Below, in pieces: positions 1-8,865 of a stretch of DNA of 64,000 nucleotides. Positions within the stretch are counted from its first letter, which is position 1; the number at the start of each line of letters is the position of its first letter. The notes beneath the pieces are model-generated. The model made no database searches, was not told the DNA's origin, and saw only the letters and a list, made by a program, of their open reading frames with translations. This DNA is from Chitinophagaceae bacterium (GTDB taxonomy: Bacteria; Bacteroidota; Bacteroidia; Chitinophagales; Chitinophagaceae): contig JADJPV010000006.1 of the NCBI GenBank assembly GCA_016713085.1, positions 124,001 through 188,000 on the forward strand. Direction: 5' to 3'. A program made the translations under genes and the position numbers.

Positions 1-491
1 AGAGTACCATTGTTGCTTACAGTTACATTACCGGTAACTCTTAAACTCCGGTTAGTATTATTATTTCCAATGGTTAATGAACCCGAAGTTCCGCCGCCGA
101 TTATGAGGGATCCGATATTTTGTGCCGGTGATACATTCAATGCAACTGAATGCCCATTCAGAATAGTAACTGTGCCTGTACCTGTATTTTGTCCCGGATA
201 ACCCTGTGATGGATTTGTAACCCATGTTGACCCATTCCATCTTTGCCAGTTAGAAGCAGCATTCCAGTTTAAACTCACTGCATTGGTTCTGTAATCTCCG
301 GTTGACTGCCCAAACACTATGTAAGGAAAAAGAGAAATAAGAAGTAAAATAAACCCAATACAGGCAAGTGGCAGAATACGATTTATCTTAATCGCTTGAA
401 AAAAAGATGAGTTGTTGCTGTAAAATGAGGGGAAACAGCCCAAAGGCGTTACACCATTACTGGTGATCGAAAAAGAGTTTTCGGTTCTCAT
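1..491 (-). CDS. Secreted T9SS-type surface protein, N-terminal part (runs off the window)
   Basis: This reading frame is open from an ATG at 489-491 to the window edge, giving 163 codons without a stop. The first 45 or so residues are polar and then strongly hydrophobic (ending near LFPYIVFGQS), which looks like a long signal peptide. The mature start contains Asn/Trp-rich text (LNWNAASNWQRWNGSTW) followed by Gly/Thr/Val-rich beta-helix-like repeats, as in the gene at 778-3043. Proteins of this type in Bacteroidota are usually exported by Sec and anchored by the type IX system, but the C-terminal sorting domain would lie outside the window. The function is unknown. Confidence 0.72.
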   Translation of the reverse strand, partial: MRTENSFSITSNGVTPLGCFPSFYSNNSSFFQAIKINRILPLACIGFILLLISLFPYIVFGQSTGDYRTNAVSLNWNAASNWQRWNGSTWVTNPSQGYPGQNTGTGTVTILNGHSVALNVSPAQNIGSLIIGGGTSGSLTIGNNNTNRSLRVTGNVTVSNNGT

Positions 492-726
492 TGGGTTTGG
501 TTTCAAAAGGTATCGATTAGTAGTACGTAGACAAAGATATGGGGAAACACTTAGTTTTTGAAAAATAAATGAAAATCTGCTTTACTCCTTCCGTTTATAC
601 CTATATGACAATCAGTGATAATGTGTTTTTTGATAAAAAATGAGAGAGCCAATGCCCAAATTCCACAATCAGTTCATAATTGCTCTTTTTCATTCATTCA
701 CAGGAATACTTGAGGTGACTGCATAA

Positions 727-757
727 AAAAGCGGGTTCATTAAATGAACCCGCTTTT
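727..757 (-). terminator. Rho-independent terminator of the 778-3043 gene
   Basis: Two 14-base arms (727-740 and 744-757) pair perfectly around a 3-base loop. Read on the minus strand, the hairpin is followed by a T-rich tract, and it lies 20 bases beyond the stop codon of the surface-protein gene. Confidence 0.85.
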
Positions 758-777
758 ATTTTATAAGGATGTAAGTT

Positions 778-3043
778 TTACTGTACGAATAGGCTTGTTA
801 CTGACTTTGTTCCTGCATTTTCAATCCTCAGCATATACATGCCGGGTTTAACACTGGAAGGCAATTCAATGCTCTGACTTACAGAACCAGCCTGGAAATT
901 CATTGTTTTAGCAAATACCTGCTGTCCGTTTGAATTAACAATTGTTACAGAATATGCACCCGCAGCAATATTGTTTGCCTGCAATGTAACCACTTTATTC
1001 TGTACAGGGTTAGGGTAAACCACGAATGCATTTGCTGTTCTTTCACTGCTTACTTTAAGAATTACACTGCTTCTTGTGCTGTTACCAAACTCAACCGCTT
1101 TTACACGATAGTAGTTCGTACGGGCAGGGTTAGCATCAGTAAAGCTGTAATCCCATTTACCATAGTCATTTCCTTTTGGCTGAACTTTTCCAATTGCAGT
1201 AAAGTTTCTGCCGTCGGTGCTGCGTTCTACTTCATAGAAATTAACATCGCTTTCAGTTAAGTTGCTCCAGTTTACCAATACGCTGCCATTGGTTTCTTTA
1301 GCGTTAACATTCGAAAATGTTACCGGCAAACCTGTAGCTCCAATTGTTGAAACACCAATAGCAAAAAAAGTCATCGTAATTTGAAACAGCATTCCAGGTT
1401 ACAGTCCCCGCTGTTGGGCCTCCTGTAAAAGCGCTTCTGGTTTGAGAGTTCCATTTACTTGCTGCAGTAGAATGTAATGCAACAGTTGAGTTTGCACCGT
1501 AAGGTAATAAGGAAGCATCATAGCTTGTTGGAGTCCAGTTAAGAGTAACATTAACATCCGAAGTTCCTGCAGGACGATCGAGCCTCCAGTAGTCAACTGT
1601 ACTAAGTTGAGTTAAAGCTGAAATACGGTTAGCATGATCGGGAGGAAGACCACGGAAATATTCTGCAGTAAAGCCATCACCAGCTAAAGCAGGTGCTGAA
1701 ATAGAAAGAGCTGCATAGATTCCTGAATTACCAACAGGGAAGGTATAAGCAGTATTTCCATTTTTTCTGATTGGACCCTGTACAAAAGAAGCGTTTGAAG
1801 CTCCGGGTGTAGTAGCACCAGCAGAAATTGTTAAAAGAGTACCTGTAGCTGTATAAAGATATCCATCAGTAAATGTGAGTGTGTTAGCGATTGTATAAGC
1901 TGTTGCAAGTGTAACACCTGTAGCACTTGTATTATTGATCCTGTAATTGATAGTATTACTTACAGTACCACCACCAGTAAGTGTCTGTGCTGCTGCTCCA
2001 TCAAATACAGTTAATCCACTTCCTGTGCTTGATTCTGTAATCGTACCAGATGCATGTGAAAAGTTACCTGCTACATTCAATGTACCAATAAGACTGTTTC
2101 CACTCATAAAAAAAGTACCGGTTGTAATAGTGACATTACCGTTTACATCCAAAGTTGATGAACCAGTAGATGCACTTGTACCCATTACATAAAATTCTCC
2201 AGCGGATTGAACAAAATTGCCTGCAACATTTGTTACTAAAGCTGCTCCACCGGGACCGTTTACCAAACGAATACTTCCAGTACCTGTGCTGCTGACAGTA
2301 AAGTTGCCGTTAACAGTGGTTAATGCTCCTGCAAAGCTTTCATCGCCAGTTTGAGAAATTGAGTTCCATGTAAAGTTTCCAAATGCCTGTGTTAAACCGC
2401 CTGGTGCATTGGTTGTAATTCCAGTAATATTACAAGTAGATGCTGCATTCCATGTTGCAGTTGGTATAGTCCCTCCATCTATTGCATGGTTATAAGTGCC
2501 GCCAGATAAGAAATTCAAATTGGCTGCAGTTGAAGTTATTGTACCAATGGTCGCATCTTGTTTAATTAAACTGCCAGAAACGGTTGTTAAGCTATTTGTT
2601 GCATTATAAATTGCTCCATCACCAGTAGCATCTTCCAGTATTAAGGTACCTGCAATAGACATAGTTCGAGCAGCTCCTGTAAAAGCAATCCCCATTGATC
2701 TCGTTCCCATTCCAGCTGACCCCTGAATTGTTAAAGTACTGCCACTTCCAATTGAACTTGCTGTGTTGTCAATAGTTATTGTTCTTGACGCACCGTTAGA
2801 AGTAAAAGAAACAATTGCTGATCCGCTGATTGTTAAGCTATTGATAGTTGCGCTTGCATCAACCTGGATAGCTGCATTAATATTAATGACAACATCATGC
2901 GCATTAGTAGGTACAATACCTAATGACCAGTTAGCTCCAGTATTCCAGTTGTTACTGGATGAACCATCCCATGTGTTTGTTTGAGCAAAAGATACTGTAA
3001 CCAGCATCAGCATAGTTAAAACAGAGAGTAAAGATTTTTTCAT
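778..3043 (-). CDS. T9SS-sorted beta-helix surface protein, interrupted by one frameshift
   Basis: The N-terminal frame (1304-3043) starts with a signal peptide (MKKSLLSVLTMLMLVTVSFA) and continues as a long Ser/Thr/Gly-rich repeat region typical of parallel beta-helix surface proteins. The C-terminal frame (778-1392) carries a fibronectin-like segment and a type A sorting domain (VVYPNPVQNK, then GMYMLRIENAG near the end). The frames join at a run of seven A on the + strand (1363-1369). Removing one base gives YDDFFAIGV and a single protein of about 754 residues. The function is unknown; cell-surface location by the type IX system is inferred from the sorting domain. The break is probably a homopolymer error, although phase variation at the run cannot be excluded. 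Confidence 0.82.
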
Positions 3044-3649
3044 TGTTTTCGAGGTTTTTTTTATGAATCAATTGGATTCATAGAAAAATTGGAGGAGGCA
3101 CATCAGAGGGAATTGGAAATACTATTCTAAAAGAGGTTAGTTAACCTGCAATTACTTGTTTCTTAAAAAAATGTGTTATTGCGTACGGATTTCAGGGGAT
3201 AATGAGATAGGTATAAATACTTAGGACAAATGTATAGTACACTTATGAAACAACCAAGCTTTTCACTTAAAATCAGTAAAAATACGCAGGAACAAGCTAA
3301 CAAAACAACCTGGTTCAGCTAAAAATCAGTTCGTTTTCGCCATCATATTTGTTTCCAAGATATTCATTATCAATGAACTATTTTTCACTTTATCAGTTTA
3401 TAATATCCTTAAATCAGGCAGCATGCTGAACTATAAATGACATAAAAAAATTTGCATTACTAAAGGATAACTATATATTTGCTCTTAAGTGTAAATACGG
3501 AATTATGTTTTGTTAAACACTTACCTCTGACTGAATCCATCCTCCTCTCGAAAATTTCCACGACTATCTCTCTTATCCTTTTTGTTTTGAAAACCGTACC
3601 CAAGTCCAACATCTTATTTATTTATTTCAAAACATTAAACATTTTCAAA
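3044..3649. other. Intergenic region between divergent surface-protein genes
   Basis: No coding frame with a convincing start is seen. The frame of the rightward gene is open upstream to 3479 but begins with TTG and lacks protein-like composition there. A short inverted repeat (7-base arms, 3063-3081) lies just upstream of the leftward gene's start. Promoters for both divergent genes should be here, but I cannot place a clear TAnnTTTG element. Confidence 0.5.
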
Positions 3650-4771
3650 ATGAAAAAGATTTTTACACTTTTCACAGCATTGCTTTCTTTTGCATTCAGC
3701 TTTTCTCAGTCAACTTATTATTTTCGTGGTAATGGCAATGCCACCCAGACAATTGGAAACACCTTCTTTACTGCAAGTAACTGGAGAGAAGAAGTGGCAG
3801 GTGTCATTTCAAACACTGCTCCGGCATCTTTAACTCCCGGTTCTTTTCTAAAAGTAGTTGGACTTCAATTAACCATTACCAGTACTACAACTACAACTAC
3901 CAATTTTGTTGTAATGATATCTGGTGGAAGAAGACCGGGTTCTACAACCAATTTAAATGGTGAATTGATTTTAGATGATGTTGATTTCAATTTTAATTCA
4001 TGTTCTCCTGTATCCCAAATGATACTACGCTCAAATAATATTGGCGGCACATTATACACAGGCAGAGTTACTTTAGTTGATGATGCAGATATATTTTTCA
4101 GAAGCTTAAGAGATGCTGCAATTTGGGCAGCAAACACAGCTATTGCAGATAATAGCTATGTTGTTAATGCAGGCAGGTTATACCAGGCGACAAATCCTAT
4201 TGCTAACTCCGGAGTAACTCCCCCAACTCATACAAGCGGAACTGTTTCTAATCTTTCATATCAGGGATTATATGACTGTACAGATAACGACGCATATATT
4301 TCAGTTGCAAAAGCAAGAGGCACGGGCAGTGCATTTGGAACTAATTTCACATTTTCAAGTGCTGGTGGTACACTTGCAGCATCAACAGGAACTTCTAACT
4401 TCACAAATACTTTCGGAACAAGCACTGGTTTTATTTTAAATGGTCAGGCGACCCTTCCTCTTCAACTCGGTTCTTTCAGTGCACAAAAAGGTGCTGGTAA
4501 AGTTTCATTAAACTGGAGCACAGTACTGGAAGTAAACACTTCACATTTTGAAGTTGAACAAAGTAACAATGGAAGCAGCTGGAAAACAATTTCTATTGTT
4601 GCAGCAAAAGGAAATTCAAATTCTGCACAGAAATATACTGCAGATGATATTGCCAATTACAGCACTAAGGTTTACTATCGCCTGAAAATGGTGGATATTG
4701 ATGGTAAATTTGAATACTCACCAATTGCAGTTGTAACATTCGGTGGTAAAGGCAAACTGTATACCTGTTGA
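3650..4771 (+). CDS. Secreted T9SS-type protein with a deleted sorting domain
   Basis: The start is the ATG at 3650-3652, which opens a clean signal peptide (MKKIFTLFTALLSFAFSFSQ). The in-frame sequence upstream is not protein-like. The mature protein is Asn/Thr/Ser-rich and ends with the fibronectin-like segment that usually precedes a type A sorting domain (LPLQLGSF, then YYRLKMVDIDGKFEYSP). The frame then stops after KGKLYTC. In the next frame, 4759-4824 reads VYLLKINQGAELLEVIKIQK and stop, which is the typical last strand of a type A sorting domain. About 50 to 60 residues that should include the YPNP motif are missing between the two, and the frame is shifted. The protein as encoded probably cannot be sorted by T9SS. 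The function of the mature domain is unknown. Confidence 0.75.
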   Translation: MKKIFTLFTALLSFAFSFSQSTYYFRGNGNATQTIGNTFFTASNWREEVAGVISNTAPASLTPGSFLKVVGLQLTITSTTTTTTNFVVMISGGRRPGSTTNLNGELILDDVDFNFNSCSPVSQMILRSNNIGGTLYTGRVTLVDDADIFFRSLRDAAIWAANTAIADNSYVVNAGRLYQATNPIANSGVTPPTHTSGTVSNLSYQGLYDCTDNDAYISVAKARGTGSAFGTNFTFSSAGGTLAASTGTSNFTNTFGTSTGFILNGQATLPLQLGSFSAQKGAGKVSLNWSTVLEVNTSHFEVEQSNNGSSWKTISIVAAKGNSNSAQKYTADDIANYSTKVYYRLKMVDIDGKFEYSPIAVVTFGGKGKLYTC

Positions 4772-4868
4772 AAATTAACCAGGGTGCTGAACTACTTGAA
4801 GTAATTAAAATTCAGAAAAACTGATTGGCTTTTTAAAAAGTGTATCAAATCTGATTTCAGGTTATAAG

Positions 4869-4900
4869 AAAAGGGAGCTGAAAAGCTCCCTTTTTATTTT
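4869..4900 (+). terminator. Terminator between convergent genes
   Basis: Eleven-base arms (4869-4879 and 4884-4894) close a GAAA tetraloop and are followed by a T-rich tract. The site sits between the rightward surface-protein gene and the leftward uvrA, so it could serve both directions. Confidence 0.85.
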
Positions 4901-4915
4901 ACACTTATTTCCTCT

Positions 4916-7801
4916 TTATAAATATTTACTTGTTCTGCTGGCTGCACATTTCGCCAACCCGGCAGGAGTACCTGCAAATACAAGTGTACCGCCACCATCA
5001 CCTGCTTCGGGACCAAGATCTATTACCCAATCAGCCCGTTTAATTACATCTGTATTGTGCTCAATCACCAATACAGAATGTCCTTTTTCAATCAACGCAT
5101 GAAAGCTCTTGAGCAATTTGTTGATATCATTAAAATGCAGCCCGGTAGTTGGTTCATCAAAGATGAACAGGATATTTCCCTGTCCGTTTCCCCTACCGAG
5201 AAAAGAAGCCAGTTTAACACGCTGTGCTTCGCCACCACTTAAAGTATCACTGCTCTGGCCAAGTTTAATATAACCCAAACCAACATCAGCAAGCGGAGAT
5301 AATTTTTTCACCAGGTCCTTCTCAAACCGAAAAAAATCAAGTGCTTCATCTACACTCATCTCCAGAATATCATAAATACTTTTGTCATTATACTTTACAT
5401 CCAGCACTTCTTCTTTAAACCGTTTACCACCGCATACTTCGCAGGTTAAATGCACATCAGCAAGAAACTGCATTTCCACTACCTGTTCGCCTTCACCTTT
5501 ACATGCATCACATCTGCCTCCATCAACATTAAACGAAAAATGCTTTGGCATAAAGCCCCTGATCTTACTCAATGGTTGCTGCGAAAACACATCCCTGATT
5601 TCATCATAGGCTTTGATGTATGTAACAGGATTACTCCGGCTGCTCTTTCCAATCGGATTCTGATCAACCATTTCTATCTGCCCAATCGATTCAATATCGC
5701 CGCTGAGTTGTTTGTGCATCCCTGCCCTGTCGCCGAATTCACCTTTCAGTTTATTCAACGCAGGATATAAAATATTTCTCACCAATGTTGTTTTACCACT
5801 GCCGCTAACACCGCTTACCACACACAATACATTCAATGGAAATTCAACCGTAATGTTTTTTAAATTATGCTGTCTTGCACCTTCCACTTTTATACTGCGG
5901 TTCCATTTGCGTGGCTTGCCAAAATCTTCAATGGTTAAAACACCGCTCAAATATTTACCTGTTAAACTTTTTTTATTGCTGATGATGGCATCATAATTTC
6001 CTTCAGCCACAACCTCACCTCCCAAATGACTGGCGAATGGACCCATATCAATAATATGATCTGCTTCACGCATCATCATTTCATCATGTTCCACTACCAC
6101 AACTGTATTTCCGAGATTACGTAATTCTTTTAATACTGTTATCAAATTTGCAGTATCTCTCGGATGCAATCCAATAGAAGGTTCATCTAAAATATATAAT
6201 GAATCGGTGAGATTACTTCCCAATGAACGTGTAAGCTGTATACGCTGGCTTTCACCGCCACTTAATGTATTGGCCAAACGGTTCAGTGTTAAATATCCCA
6301 AGCCAACATGCAGCAATGTTTGAATGCGGTTATTGATCTCAAGTAAAATACGTTTACCCACTTCCAGCTGATAAGCACTCAGCTTTAACTCATCAAACCA
6401 AACTTTTAATTCTTTTACCGGCATTTCACAAAGCTCACCAATATGTTTATCTGCAACTTTAATATACAGTGCTTCCTTGCGTAAGCGGTAACCACGACAT
6501 TCGGTGCAACTTGTTCTTCCACGGTAACGGCTTAATAAAACACGATACTGTACTTTATATAAATTCTGTTCTACTTCTTTAAAAAAATCATCAATTCCCG
6601 ATGCTGCTCCAACACCTTTCCAGAGCTGATCGTACTGCTCAGCAGTTAAATCAATGATTGCTTTGTGTACAGGAAAATTTGCTTTACCTGCAGCTTTTAC
6701 AAAATGATCACGCCACAAACCCAGCTTCTCTCCTTTCCATGGAGCAACAGCACCTTCATATACACTTAAACTTTTATCAGGAATTACGAGGTCTTCATCA
6801 ATACCCAGTATCTGGCTGAAGCCTTCACAAACGGGGCATGCACCATAAGGATTGTTAAAGGAGAATAAATTGGGAACAGGTTCTTCAAACTTAATTCCGT
6901 CCAATTCAAACCGATTGGAGAAATGAATCAGTTTACTTTCATCTACTTCAACAAATACTTCACCCTCACCTTCATAAAAAGCGGTACCTGTACTATCGCT
7001 GATGCGGTGCAGATCATCTTCATCAAATTGCTTTACCACCAAACGGTCAATCAGAACATATGTTTTAAGCTGCGGGTCCTTAGCTGTGAGTTTTGAACTT
7101 AATTCTTTATCGCTTAATTCTAATAAATCTTCGATATGTAATAATTCACCCGGTTCATTCACTTTCAATTTTCCTTTGGCCGCTTTTGGTTTTTCATTTG
7201 CAATTTCCAGCTTCGTATAAACTCTTGTAAAACCTTTCTGCAGTAAAATATTCAGTTCTTCTTTTACATTGCGTTTAGCATGGAAGGGGAACTTAACTAA
7301 TAATAAAATTTTTTCGCCTTCTTTGCATTGCTGAATTGCTTTCACCACATCAGCCACATCATCTTTTTTCACTTCCCGTCCGCTTACCGGCGAAATTGTT
7401 TTACCTACTCTTGCAAACAGTAAACGCATGTAATCATAGATCTCCGTCATACTTCCAACTGTGCTGCGTGGAGTCCTGGTAATTACTTTTTGTTCAATGG
7501 CAATAGCCGGGCATAACCCTTTGATATAATCCACATCAGGTTTATTCATCCTGTTTAAGAACTGCCTTGCATAAGCACTTAAACTTTCAGCATAACGCCG
7601 CTGACCTTCAGCATATAATGTATCAATCGTAAGAGATGATTTACCGCTGCCGGAAACACCCGTTACAACAATCAGCTTGTTTCGTGGTATACGAACAGAA
7701 ACATCCCTGAGGTTATGAACCCTTGCTCCTTTAATGAAGATGTCGTCCTTTTTTATTGCTGCTGAAAGATCGATCTGCTGATTTTTAACTGCTGTAGCCA
7801 T
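4916..7801 (-). CDS. uvrA: Excinuclease ABC subunit A
   Basis: UvrA is the damage-sensing ATPase of nucleotide excision repair and loads UvrB at lesions. The 961-residue protein has the full family layout: Walker A GVSGSGKSS at about residues 48-56, a second Walker A GVSGSGKTT in the C-terminal half, two ABC signatures (LSGGESQRIQL and LSGGEAQRVKL), and zinc-binding cysteine pairs (CPVCEGF, CTECRG, CDACKGEGE, CEVCGGKR). I chose the ATG at 7799-7801 because a TAnnTTTG element lies only seven bases upstream and family homology begins soon after it. The frame is open further to 7885, but that extension overlaps the promoter element and is not UvrA-like. No uvrB or uvrC is in the window. Confidence 0.96.
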   Translation of the reverse strand: MATAVKNQQIDLSAAIKKDDIFIKGARVHNLRDVSVRIPRNKLIVVTGVSGSGKSSLTIDTLYAEGQRRYAESLSAYARQFLNRMNKPDVDYIKGLCPAIAIEQKVITRTPRSTVGSMTEIYDYMRLLFARVGKTISPVSGREVKKDDVADVVKAIQQCKEGEKILLLVKFPFHAKRNVKEELNILLQKGFTRVYTKLEIANEKPKAAKGKLKVNEPGELLHIEDLLELSDKELSSKLTAKDPQLKTYVLIDRLVVKQFDEDDLHRISDSTGTAFYEGEGEVFVEVDESKLIHFSNRFELDGIKFEEPVPNLFSFNNPYGACPVCEGFSQILGIDEDLVIPDKSLSVYEGAVAPWKGEKLGLWRDHFVKAAGKANFPVHKAIIDLTAEQYDQLWKGVGAASGIDDFFKEVEQNLYKVQYRVLLSRYRGRTSCTECRGYRLRKEALYIKVADKHIGELCEMPVKELKVWFDELKLSAYQLEVGKRILLEINNRIQTLLHVGLGYLTLNRLANTLSGGESQRIQLTRSLGSNLTDSLYILDEPSIGLHPRDTANLITVLKELRNLGNTVVVVEHDEMMMREADHIIDMGPFASHLGGEVVAEGNYDAIISNKKSLTGKYLSGVLTIEDFGKPRKWNRSIKVEGARQHNLKNITVEFPLNVLCVVSGVSGSGKTTLVRNILYPALNKLKGEFGDRAGMHKQLSGDIESIGQIEMVDQNPIGKSSRSNPVTYIKAYDEIRDVFSQQPLSKIRGFMPKHFSFNVDGGRCDACKGEGEQVVEMQFLADVHLTCEVCGGKRFKEEVLDVKYNDKSIYDILEMSVDEALDFFRFEKDLVKKLSPLADVGLGYIKLGQSSDTLSGGEAQRVKLASFLGRGNGQGNILFIFDEPTTGLHFNDINKLLKSFHALIEKGHSVLVIEHNTDVIKRADWVIDLGPEAGDGGGTLVFAGTPAGLAKCAASRTSKYL

Positions 7802-7808
7802 AGAAAAA

Positions 7809-7816
7809 CAAATGTA
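7809..7816 (-). promoter_or_regulatory. Putative -7 element (TACATTTG) of uvrA
   Basis: This matches the Bacteroidota sigma-ABfr -7 consensus TAnnTTTG and ends seven bases before the uvrA ATG. The transcript would have almost no leader. No clear -33 TTTG is visible at the usual spacing. Confidence 0.5.
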
Positions 7817-8111
7817 ATTGATAAACAGATTGCTCACATTCGGGGTTGTGGGATTCTGCGTGCCAACGGCATAAATGTTCAACAACCCTTACTCAGCCTT
7901 CGGAAATTACCATTAGCGATTTAAGGGGTAATACGTTAAATTATTCAGAATGTTTGAGGTTTGAAATATTTCTGTTATTTTTATTCTGAAATTCATTATC
8001 CAAACAACAGAAATCTAAATTTACTTCAGCCTATAGCATCAACTTCTACACAGTAATTTCGAACATTTTTTGCTGAATCCATTTTTGAAAAACCATCAAC
8101 TGTAGAAGTGT
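7817..8111. other. Intergenic region between uvrA and the ECF sigma gene
   Basis: The region is AT-rich and holds no coding frame I can support. It must contain the promoter of the rightward sigma-factor gene, but no consensus element is evident, so an alternative-sigma or autoregulated promoter is possible. Confidence 0.4.
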
Positions 8112-8693
8112 ATGCGCCAGTATCAACAATTTACCGATCAACAACTCATTCATCTGTTTAAAGATGGAACTGCTGAAGCTATGGAAACATTAGTGTTGCG
8201 TCATAAAGACAAGCTCTATACTTCCATCTTCCTCCTTGTTAAAGACAAATACCTGGCAGAAGATCTGTTCCAGGATATGTTTATCAAGGTAATTGATACC
8301 TTCCGTAACAACCGTTACACAGAGGAAGGAAAGTTTTTACCCTGGGCAATGCGTATTGCTCACAATTTATGTGTGGATCATTTCCGCCGGGTAAAACGTA
8401 CACCCACTATTAAAACAAGTGACAACCACGATATTTTTGAAGTACTGAATTTCAGCAATGAAAATGCTGAGGAAAAGATGATGAAAAACCAGAGTTACGA
8501 CCGCATTCGCCGAATGCTGGACTTGCTGCCTGAAGAGCAGCGTGAAGTGATCGTTCTTCGTCATTACGCCGATTTGAGTTTTAAAGAAATTGCTACGCTT
8601 ACCAATTGCAGCATTAATACTGCTTTGGGACGTATGCGCTACGGACTCATTAATATGCGTAAAATGATGATGGAAAAACAAATCGCTCTGTAA
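8112..8693 (+). CDS. RNA polymerase sigma factor, ECF family
   Basis: The 193-residue protein has the two regions of ECF sigma factors. Region 2 covers about residues 21-97 (core-binding segment with DLFQDMFIKVI, then WAMRIAHNLCVDHFRR), and region 4 covers about 130-185 with the helix-turn-helix segment FKEIATLTNCSINTALGRM. It directs core RNA polymerase to a dedicated promoter set. No anti-sigma gene is adjacent, unlike the sigma gene at 22744-23295. The gene stands alone with its own terminator downstream. The regulon cannot be read from this window. Confidence 0.93.
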   Translation: MRQYQQFTDQQLIHLFKDGTAEAMETLVLRHKDKLYTSIFLLVKDKYLAEDLFQDMFIKVIDTFRNNRYTEEGKFLPWAMRIAHNLCVDHFRRVKRTPTIKTSDNHDIFEVLNFSNENAEEKMMKNQSYDRIRRMLDLLPEEQREVIVLRHYADLSFKEIATLTNCSINTALGRMRYGLINMRKMMMEKQIAL

Positions 8694-8729
8694 AATCATT
8701 CCTATAAGAGAACCTGACAAAACCCAACA

Positions 8730-8760
8730 CCCTCCGCCTTTACCTGCGGGGGGATTTTTT
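8730..8760 (+). terminator. Terminator of the ECF sigma gene
   Basis: Eight-base GC-rich arms (8730-8737 and 8746-8753, one G-T pair) are followed by six T, 37 bases after the stop codon. Confidence 0.8.
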
Positions 8761-8832
8761 GTAGAAATATCAGCCCCAAATTCACACGAAGAAGAAATTT
8801 GATGTTACCGGCAATTGATTTTCATCGCAGCA

Positions 8833-8847
8833 TTTGTTGCGTCGCAC
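8833..8847 (+). repeat. Copy 1 of a dispersed intergenic motif (TGTTGCGTCGCAC)
   Basis: The 13-base core occurs exactly three times in noncoding DNA of this window, here and at 25781-25793 on the same strand and 61627-61639 on the opposite strand. The core contains the near-palindrome TGCGTCGCA. Here it lies between the sigma-gene terminator and the 3' end of dsbD. Confidence 0.55.
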
Positions 8848-8865
8848 CAGTTGAGAGTTGATTCT

